Shown here in pieces: positions 7,336 through 11,942 of a DNA stretch of 11,942 nucleotides. A model generated the notes under the pieces. That model was not told the origin of the DNA and made no database searches. It was given only the letters and a program-made list of their open reading frames with translations. The stretch lies in the NCBI GenBank assembly GCA_023422695.1, contig JAFAGN010000036.1, forward strand, positions 1 through 11,942, in the 5' to 3' direction. Origin of the DNA: Pseudomonadota bacterium. GTDB taxonomy: Bacteria > Pseudomonadota > Alphaproteobacteria > Sphingomonadales > Sphingomonadaceae. The position numbers were made by a program, and so were the translations under genes. Position 1 is the stretch's first letter, and every line of letters begins with the position of its first letter.

Positions 7336-7998
7336 ATGCGTTTCGCGGCCATCATCTTCGATTTCGACGGCGTCATCGCCGACAGCGAGGTGCGCGCAAA
7401 CACGTCGCTGGCCGAGAGCCTGACAGCGATCGGGATGCAGACAACCTACGACGAGTGTCTGCGCGACTATTATGGCCATAATTGGCAGGAGACGCAGCGG
7501 CGGATCGAGGCGCGGTTCGGCCGTGCGCTGCCCGCCGATTTTCGCGAAACGCACCGCGCGCGGGCGCGGGCGCGCTTTATGGACGGGTTCGACGCGGTGC
7601 CGGGCGCATCGGCGTTTCTCGGCACATTGGAGTCAATGCCGCGTGCGATCGCCTCGTCGAGCCGCGCCGAATATATCGACTGGGCGCTGGGACTGTTCGG
7701 GCTGGGGCATCATTTCGGCCGCCACGTCTATAGCGCCGACGGGTGGGAGCGCGGGAAACCGTACCCCGACATCTATCTGGCCGCCGCGCAGGGGCTGGCA
7801 GTTGATCCCGCGCGCTGCATGGCGATCGAGGATTCGCCCACCGGGGCGCAGGCGGCGCTCGCGGCGGGGATGACGGTGGTCGGTTTTTGCGGCGCTGGAC
7901 ATATCGCCGATCGCACCGCGCATGGCGAAATGCTGCGCAACGTCGGCGTGCATAATGTGGCGATGACCTTTGGCGAGATTGAGCGCCTGACCACTTAA
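7336..7998 (+). CDS. HAD-IA family phosphatase / beta-phosphoglucomutase-like
   Basis: 220-residue cytoplasmic HAD hydrolase. Motif I is FDFDGVIADSE with D9 and D11; the GVIADSE form is common to beta-phosphoglucomutase-like and sugar-phosphatase members. Motif II is ASSSR (S107-S109). Motif III is K141 in GKPYPDIY, and motif IV is IEDSPTG (E165, D166). A helical cap lies between about 15 and 85. The substrate is probably a small phosphorylated sugar or polyol, but it cannot be named. ATG 7336 starts 4 nt after the upstream stop. The last base of its stop codon is also the first base of the palindromic element 7998-8133, which may define the 3' end of the transcript. Confidence 0.88.
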   Translation: MRFAAIIFDFDGVIADSEVRANTSLAESLTAIGMQTTYDECLRDYYGHNWQETQRRIEARFGRALPADFRETHRARARARFMDGFDAVPGASAFLGTLESMPRAIASSSRAEYIDWALGLFGLGHHFGRHVYSADGWERGKPYPDIYLAAAQGLAVDPARCMAIEDSPTGAQAALAAGMTVVGFCGAGHIADRTAHGEMLRNVGVHNVAMTFGEIERLTT

Positions 7999-8133
7999 TC
8001 CTCCCTGTGGCGAAGCCATGGGGAGGGGGACCGCTTGCGAAGCAAGGGGTGGAGCGGCGACGCCGGTCGCGCCAACGCCCCTACGTCAGCGCTTCGCGCT
8101 GCCACCTCCCCATCGCTGTGCGACAGGGAGGAT
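7998..8133. repeat. 136-bp non-coding element with terminal inverted repeats (MITE-like)
   Basis: Arms 7998-8026 and 8105-8133 are reverse complements at 25 of 29 positions; both begin ATCCTCCCTGT and end ATGGGGAGG when read inward. Inside lie two small perfect hairpins: CTTGC-gaa-GCAAG (8034-8046) and AGCGC-ttc-GCGCT (8088-8100). The whole can fold as a branched structure. No open frame of its own is convincing. It fits a dispersed sphingomonad-type repeat or a miniature inverted-repeat element. No flanking target duplication is evident. It begins on the last base of the upstream stop codon. Confidence 0.75.
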
Positions 8134-8282
8134 TGCGCCTGCAAAAAACGCTGTCCTACAAAATCCGGCTGGATTAGCCTGACATGTGCTTCGATCCCGA
8201 ACACGGGACGACAATGTAAATCGCGAGTGAAGTTGCGCCGTTTTCTACGACTTTCCGACGAATCCCCAAGGAGAGAGCCCCG
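8134..8282. other. Intergenic region before the dienelactone-hydrolase-like gene
   Basis: 149 bp without a gene. It holds a small 5-bp hairpin (TCCCG-aaca-CGGGA, 8195-8208) and a strong ribosome site AAGGAG shortly before ATG 8283. I could not place a sigma-70 promoter with confidence. Confidence 0.5.
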
Positions 8283-9149
8283 ATGTGTACCGAAAAGATG
8301 GAAGCCGATCGCGACCGCGCCGGAATGCCCGTCGCCCGGCGCAGCTTTACCGCGCTGGCGGGGGCGGGCGCGCTGATCGCGGCGATGTCGGCGCGCGCGA
8401 TGGCGGGCAAGCCGGTGAAGGGCCGCGACGTCACCATCACCACCGCCGACGGCGTCTGCGATGCCTATTTCGTGGCACCTGCCGAGGGGACGCATCCCGG
8501 CGTGCTGATCTGGCCCGACATCCGCGGGCTGCGCCCCGCCTTTCGCCAGATGGCCGACCGCCTGGCGGGCGACGGCTATGCGGTGCTGTGCGTCAACCCC
8601 TTCTATCGCTGGCAGAAAGCGCCGGTCATCGACGCCGAGAATAATTGGGGTGTCCCCGCGGTGCGCGAAAAGCTGTTCGGCTATCTCAAGCTGCTGACAA
8701 AAACACTGGTCGATACCGACGCTGCGGCGCATCTGGCGTTTCTGGACGCGCAGGCCGAGGTCGATACGAAGCGCAAGCTGGGGACGGCGGGCTATTGCAT
8801 GGGCGGGCCGATGGTCATCTATTCCGCTGCGCTCAAGCCCGACCGGGTCGGCGCCGCCGCGAGCTTTCACGGTGCGCGGGTCGGCCTCGACACCCCGGAC
8901 AGCCCGCATCTGCTGATCCCGGGAAGCAAGGCAGGCTTTTTATTCGCGATCGCGCAAGATGACGATAAGGAGAGCCCGAACGAGAAGGTCTTGCTGAAAT
9001 CGGTGCTGGAGCCGCGGCCGCAATGGCATGAGGTCGAGGTCTATCCCGCCCAGCACGGCTGGTGCCCGCCCGACGGCCGCGTCTATGATGAAGTGGCAGC
9101 GGAAAAGGCGTGGGGCCGGATGCTGGCGCTGTTCAAGGCGAGTTTATAG
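8283..9149 (+). CDS. Exported dienelactone-hydrolase-family protein (Tat-type signal)
   Basis: 288-residue alpha/beta hydrolase of the dienelactone hydrolase family. The catalytic triad is visible: Cys172 in GYCMGG (this family uses cysteine in place of serine), Asp226 or Asp227 in AIAQDDD, and His258 in AQHGW. The N-terminus has twin arginines R19-R20 in VARRSFTALAGAG, then a hydrophobic stretch ending AMA|GK near residue 41. That is a plausible Tat signal, so the enzyme probably works in the periplasm or as a lipid-free exported protein. Start ATG 8283 is backed by AAGGAG upstream. Classical dienelactone hydrolases are cytoplasmic and act in chlorocatechol breakdown; no such pathway genes are nearby, so the substrate is unknown. 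Some family members in alphaproteobacteria carry similar Tat leaders. Confidence 0.88.
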   Translation: MCTEKMEADRDRAGMPVARRSFTALAGAGALIAAMSARAMAGKPVKGRDVTITTADGVCDAYFVAPAEGTHPGVLIWPDIRGLRPAFRQMADRLAGDGYAVLCVNPFYRWQKAPVIDAENNWGVPAVREKLFGYLKLLTKTLVDTDAAAHLAFLDAQAEVDTKRKLGTAGYCMGGPMVIYSAALKPDRVGAAASFHGARVGLDTPDSPHLLIPGSKAGFLFAIAQDDDKESPNEKVLLKSVLEPRPQWHEVEVYPAQHGWCPPDGRVYDEVAAEKAWGRMLALFKASL

Positions 9150-9156
9150 TCGCTGT

Positions 9157-9170
9157 TTCGCCGGGATGAC
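9157..9170. repeat. Half copy of the REP-like palindrome
   Basis: Fourteen bases, TTCGCCGGGATGAC, identical to 24-37. They lie in the 38-bp gap between the convergent stops at 9149 and 9188. The left half of the stem is missing, so this copy cannot form the hairpin. It looks like a decayed remnant. Confidence 0.5.
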
Positions 9171-9187
9171 GGACGGGCCGCTGTGCC

Positions 9188-9655
9188 TCAGTGCGCGTGC
9201 CCGCCGACGCTCGCGGCATAGCTCGCATAAACGCGCTGACCGCTGCTGCCGAAGGTCATGACCTTATACGCCTCGCGGTGGTTGCCATGTTCCATGCCCG
9301 GCGACCCCATCGGCATCCCGGCGACGGCCAGCCCTTTCACGCCCTTGGGCTTTTCGCGGAGCAGGCGGGCGATGTCCTTTGCGGGGACATGCCCCTCGAT
9401 CACATAGCCGCCGACGAGCACGGTGTGGCAACTGCGCAGCGCGTGCGGCACGCCGTGCTTGTCCTTGATCCCGTCCATGTCGGGCGAATTGACCACCACC
9501 GCCTTTTGCCCGAACGACGCCTTCACCTGCTCCAGCCACTTGAGGCAGCAGCCGCACCCGGCGTCGCGGAACATCACCGGGTTGGCGGCATGCGCGATGC
9601 CGATGGTGGCGGAAAGGGCGGCGAGCGCGAAAAGGATGCGGCGGGCAGGGGGCAT
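9188..9655 (-). CDS. Secreted DUF411 cysteine-rich metal-binding protein
   Basis: 155 residues with a Sec-type signal peptide: basic PPARRI, hydrophobic LFALAALSATIGIA, and cleavage after AHA (about residue 23). The mature part carries DAGCGCCLKW (C34, C36, C37), ALRSCHTVLVGGYVIEGHVPA (C76) and AGMPMGSPGME, all hallmarks of DUF411, plus a His-rich end. Family members are periplasmic, thioredoxin-like in outline, and often sit with copper-resistance genes; a copper-handling role is plausible but no copper genes are visible here. Start ATG 9655 has GAGG 9 nt upstream and begins the signal peptide. An earlier in-frame start at 9709 would spoil the signal peptide. It lies 61 bp after the aldo/keto reductase on the same strand. 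The gap contains a 12-bp GC-only palindrome at 9696-9707. Confidence 0.9.
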   Translation of the reverse strand: MPPARRILFALAALSATIGIAHAANPVMFRDAGCGCCLKWLEQVKASFGQKAVVVNSPDMDGIKDKHGVPHALRSCHTVLVGGYVIEGHVPAKDIARLLREKPKGVKGLAVAGMPMGSPGMEHGNHREAYKVMTFGSSGQRVYASYAASVGGHAH

Positions 9656-9716
9656 GGCAGGGTTCCTCGCTGATTTCGGCAGAAGATTAGCAGCCGCGGC
9701 GCGCCGCACAAGCCGT

Positions 9717-10733
9717 TCAGCCCATCGGATAGAGGATGTCTTTGCTGACCTTATGCAGCGCCTTCATCACCTCGTCCGGAAGCACCAGATCCATGGCGGC
9801 CAGGATCGGGTCAAGCTGATCGTCGGCGCTGACCCCGACGATCGTCGAGGCGACGAAATCATGCTGTTTCGACCAGGCGGTCGCCATCGTCACCGGGTGC
9901 AGCCCCGCGTCCGCCGCGATCTGCAGATAGCGTGCGGTCGCGGCGAGGCTCTTTTCGTTGACGAAGCGCTGGCCCATAGCGGCCTGCCGCCCCTCCATCG
10001 CCAGATAGCGCGAAAAGCGCGCGCCCTCGGGCGCCGCGCCGCCCTGATATTTGCCCGACAGCACCCCGCCCGCGAGCGGCGAATAGGGGATCAGGCTGAC
10101 GCCTTCCTGGCGGCACACCTGCGCCAGCTCATCCTCGAACCGGCGGTTGTTGAGGCTGAAATTATTCTGGATTGTGTGATAGCGCGCCACGCCCAGCTGC
10201 TCCGAGGCGGCGAGCGATTTCATCAGCCCCCAGCTGGTTTCGTTCGAGCAACCGAGGATGCGGACCTTGCCGATCCGGACGAGCTCGTCGAGCGCGTCCA
10301 TCATCTCGTCATAGGGCGCATCATGGTCGGGCCAGTGGGTCTGATAAAGGTCGACATAGTCGGTTTGCAGCCGCGTCAGGCTGTCGTCGATCGCCTGAAA
10401 GATATTCTTGCGGTCGAGCGCGGTCATGCCGCCGCGGCACGGCGACTTGAACCACACATGGCTGGGCCCCGAAACCTTGGTCGCGAGGATGATCGCGTCG
10501 CGATTCTTGGTCTTCAGCCAGCGCCCGACGATCTCCTCGGTGCGGCCGACCCATTTGGCATCGGGCGGCACTGGATAACCCTCGGCCGTATCGTAGAAAT
10601 TGATCCCCGCGTCGAAGCAGCGATCAAGGACGCGGAAGGCCTCGGCCTCGTCGGTCTGGCTTCCAAAGGTCATCGTCCCCATGCAGATATCGGACACATG
10701 GATAGCGCTTTTTCCGAGGCGGCGACTTGGCAT
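9717..10733 (-). CDS. Aldo/keto reductase, Tas-like
   Basis: 338-residue NADPH-dependent aldo/keto reductase, a cytoplasmic TIM barrel. The catalytic tetrad is readable: D48 and Y53 in YDTAEGY, K86 in LATK, and H133 in QTHWPD. Later segments include GCSNETSWGL, QNNFSLNNR, IPYSPLAGGVLSGKY and the cofactor-binding loop STIVGVSADDQL. Overall layout and the AEGYPVPP segment after the catalytic tyrosine match the E. coli Tas subgroup. Physiological substrate is unknown; aldehydes or ketones in general. Start ATG 10733 has GGAG 9 nt upstream. It lies 63 bp downstream of lysE on the same strand, with a hairpin between them, so co-transcription is possible but not certain. Confidence 0.93.
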   Translation of the reverse strand: MPSRRLGKSAIHVSDICMGTMTFGSQTDEAEAFRVLDRCFDAGINFYDTAEGYPVPPDAKWVGRTEEIVGRWLKTKNRDAIILATKVSGPSHVWFKSPCRGGMTALDRKNIFQAIDDSLTRLQTDYVDLYQTHWPDHDAPYDEMMDALDELVRIGKVRILGCSNETSWGLMKSLAASEQLGVARYHTIQNNFSLNNRRFEDELAQVCRQEGVSLIPYSPLAGGVLSGKYQGGAAPEGARFSRYLAMEGRQAAMGQRFVNEKSLAATARYLQIAADAGLHPVTMATAWSKQHDFVASTIVGVSADDQLDPILAAMDLVLPDEVMKALHKVSKDILYPMG

Positions 10734-10773
10734 GGCTCACTTCTCCGGTCAGGATGGGGAAGCGCCGTGCATA

Positions 10774-10790
10774 GGTTGCGAACCGCAACC
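10774..10790. repeat. Perfect short palindrome between lysE and the aldo/keto reductase
   Basis: GGTTGCG-aac-CGCAACC, a 7-bp perfect stem with a 3-nt loop, starting 6 nt beyond the lysE stop and 41 bp before the aldo/keto reductase start. No T-run follows in the direction of transcription. Its TTGC/GCAA half-sites also occur as TTGC-N8-GCAA at 11422-11437 in the lysE-lrp gap, so a regulator site is as likely as a weak terminator. Confidence 0.5.
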
Positions 10791-10796
10791 TTGCAA

Positions 10797-11387
10797 TCAG
10801 ATCAGCAACGCCAGCGACCCCACCAGCAAAGCCGCCATCGTCCAGTTGAACGCGCGCAGCCGCGCCGGACTGGACAGCCAGCCGCGCAGCACCTGACCCA
10901 TCACCGCCCACAGGCTGGTCGACGGCAGGTTGATCAGGCCAAAGATCACGGCAACCAGCAGCACCGCGCCTAGGTTGCGATCGGGGGCGTAGAGTGCGAT
11001 CGCGGTCAGCGCCATCGACCACGCCTTGGGATTGACCCACTGGAACAGCATCGCCTGGACAAAGGTCATCGGCTTGCTGCGCCTGCCCGTTTCGGTATCG
11101 GGCGCGGCGGCATTGGCGATTTTCCACGCGAGCCAAAGCAGATAGACGACGCTCACCACCTTGAGCACGGTATTGAGGATCGGGAACAGGTCGAACAGGC
11201 CCATCAGCCCGAGCCCGACAAGGATGATCATCAGCGTGAAGCCGATGCCGACACCGAGCGCGTGCGGGACCGTGCGGCGCAGGCCGAAATTGGCGCCCGA
11301 CGCCATCAGCATCATGTTGTTCGGTCCCGGCGTGATCGACGAAACGAGCGCGAAGGCGGCGAGCGCGGCGAGGGTGGTCTGGTTCAT
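10797..11387 (-). CDS. LysE/RhtB-family amino-acid exporter
   Basis: 196-residue inner-membrane protein, the usual length of the LysE/RhtB family. These proteins export amino acids or related compounds using the proton gradient. The N-terminal signature SSITPGPNNMMLMASG at 16-31 is the family hallmark. Hydrophobic segments follow at roughly 1-20, 39-66, 70-90, 113-132, 137-162 and 175-196, giving about six membrane spans. FQWVNPKAWSMAL is the second typical motif. The start ATG 11387 lacks a clear ribosome site. It diverges from an Lrp/AsnC regulator, the common pairing in which the regulator senses the exported amino acid. The substrate cannot be told from sequence. Confidence 0.93.
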   Translation of the reverse strand: MNQTTLAALAAFALVSSITPGPNNMMLMASGANFGLRRTVPHALGVGIGFTLMIILVGLGLMGLFDLFPILNTVLKVVSVVYLLWLAWKIANAAAPDTETGRRSKPMTFVQAMLFQWVNPKAWSMALTAIALYAPDRNLGAVLLVAVIFGLINLPSTSLWAVMGQVLRGWLSSPARLRAFNWTMAALLVGSLALLI

Positions 11388-11460
11388 GGACGCAACATAA
11401 TCGGCTTCTGGACGGTATGGGTTGCAAAGAATCGCAAAAATGGCGTATCAAATGCAATCT
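11388..11460. promoter_or_regulatory. Divergent lysE-lrp control region
   Basis: 73 bp between divergent starts, richer in A+T than its flanks. GCAAC (11392-11396), GTTGC (11421-11425) and GCAA (11434-11437) form nested inverted repeats; TTGC-N8-GCAA at 11422-11437 is a plausible Lrp-type site. Possible promoters: for lrp, TTGCAA (11422-11427) and TATCAA (11446-11451) with an 18-bp spacer; for lysE, TTGCAA (11428-11423, minus) with GATTAT close to the start codon. These are weak and judged by eye. Confidence 0.45.
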
Positions 11461-11913
11461 ATGAGCAAGATGGATGATATCAGCCGCAAGATATTGCGTG
11501 AACTGGCGTGCGACGGGCGAATCTCGAACCTCGAACTCGCCGAGCGCGTCGGACTGTCGCCCTCCGCTTGCCTGCGCCGGGTGCAGGAACTGGAACGCAG
11601 CGGCGTGATCACCGGCTATCGCGCCGCGATCGACCCGGCAAAGCTGGGGCTGGCCTTCATGGCGTATGTGACCGTGGGACTGTCGACCCACACCAAAAAG
11701 GCGCAGTCCGATTTCGAACAGGCGATGGCTGCGGCGCCCGAAGTGCGCGAGTGCCACAATGTCACCGGCGCGATCGAATATCTGCTGCGGATCGAGACCG
11801 CCGATCTGGCGGCGTACAAGCATTTCCACACCGAGGTACTGGGGGTGCTGCCGCAGGTGCATTCGATCAGCACCTATGTGGTGATGGAATCGACGAAGGA
11901 CGAGCGGGCGTGA
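11461..11913 (+). CDS. Lrp/AsnC-family transcriptional regulator
   Basis: 150-residue DNA-binding regulator that normally assembles as dimers to octamers and responds to an amino acid. The N-terminal helix-turn-helix covers about 5-50 (ISRKILRELACDGRI, NLELAERVGLSPSACLRRVQ, ELERSGVITGY). The C-terminal RAM ligand-binding domain covers about 65-145, with the glycine-containing VTGAIEYLLRI turn at 101-111. Start choice: MSKMDDISRKIL fits the family best and begins at ATG 11461. In-frame starts at TTG 11422, ATG 11440, 11452 and 11470 are also possible, and none has a clear ribosome site. Being divergent from the LysE-type exporter, it very likely regulates it and itself. Confidence 0.92.
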   Translation: MSKMDDISRKILRELACDGRISNLELAERVGLSPSACLRRVQELERSGVITGYRAAIDPAKLGLAFMAYVTVGLSTHTKKAQSDFEQAMAAAPEVRECHNVTGAIEYLLRIETADLAAYKHFHTEVLGVLPQVHSISTYVVMESTKDERA

Positions 11914-11922
11914 TCAGCCGTC

Positions 11923-11942
11923 GCCCCCGCGCAGGCGGGGGC
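11923..11942. repeat. GC-rich hairpin at the window edge
   Basis: Perfect 8-bp stem GCCCCCGC / GCGGGGGC around GCAG, starting 9 nt after the lrp stop and ending on the last base of the window. Too GC-rich and without a visible T-run, so its terminator role is undecided because the downstream bases are missing. It resembles a dispersed sphingomonad palindrome. Confidence 0.55.

Noticed and set aside
7998..8133. CRISPR-like repeat
   Set aside because: The element is a single dyad with unlike internal hairpins; there are no evenly spaced direct repeats.
9696..9707. GC-only 12-bp palindrome as a terminator of the aldo/keto reductase
   Set aside because: A palindrome without a loop or T-run; such strings arise easily in GC-rich DNA.
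9423..10973. 516-residue plus-strand open frame opposite the aldo/keto reductase
   Set aside because: Antisense to two well-supported genes and of shadow composition; the minus-strand genes have catalytic motifs and ribosome sites.
11422..11460. Longer Lrp starting at TTG 11422
   Set aside because: The added 13 residues do not resemble the family N-terminus and would place the likely regulatory palindrome inside the gene.

Overview
The window is chromosomal DNA from a GC-rich alphaproteobacterium, most likely a sphingomonad (Sphingopyxis or a close relative). That placement is an inference from codon use, the gene set, and intergenic palindromes of the type common in that group. Fifteen complete protein-coding genes fill almost all of it. 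I see no tRNA, rRNA, CRISPR array or transposase.

Positions 1-3079 hold housekeeping genes. A phosphoglycolate-phosphatase-like HAD enzyme (gph, minus strand) diverges from a tight plus-strand run: glmU, a RimJ/RimL-type GNAT acetyltransferase and a small conserved-looking hypothetical. glmS (3879-5702) belongs to the same pathway. GlmS makes glucosamine-6-phosphate, GlmM (not in the window) isomerises it, and GlmU makes UDP-N-acetylglucosamine for peptidoglycan and lipid A.

The accessory material sits around glmS. A ribbon-helix-helix antitoxin/PIN toxin (VapBC-type) module at 3080-3862 lies between the glmU run and glmS. Directly after glmS come a gene of lower G+C and unknown function (5702-6154) and, on the minus strand, a TumE/TumA-type toxin-antitoxin pair (6167-6792). 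Both modules have a TTGACA -35 box and a near-consensus -10 box placed so that the predicted transcription start falls on the start codon of the first gene. Each promoter is embedded in dyad operators. Both modules therefore look leaderless and self-repressed, which is the most notable signal in the window.

Positions 6918-9149 carry a GFA/CENP-V-fold zinc protein overlapping functionally unassigned chemistry, a HAD-IA phosphatase/phosphomutase-like protein, a 136-bp non-coding palindromic element with 29-bp terminal inverted repeats, and an exported (Tat-type signal) dienelactone-hydrolase-like protein. Positions 9188-11913 carry, on the minus strand, a secreted DUF411 cysteine-rich metal-binding protein, an aldo/keto reductase and a LysE/RhtB-type exporter. 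The exporter is divergent from an Lrp/AsnC regulator that probably controls it. Several small hairpin repeats (15-34, 736-813, 10774-10790, 11923-11942) mark the gene borders.
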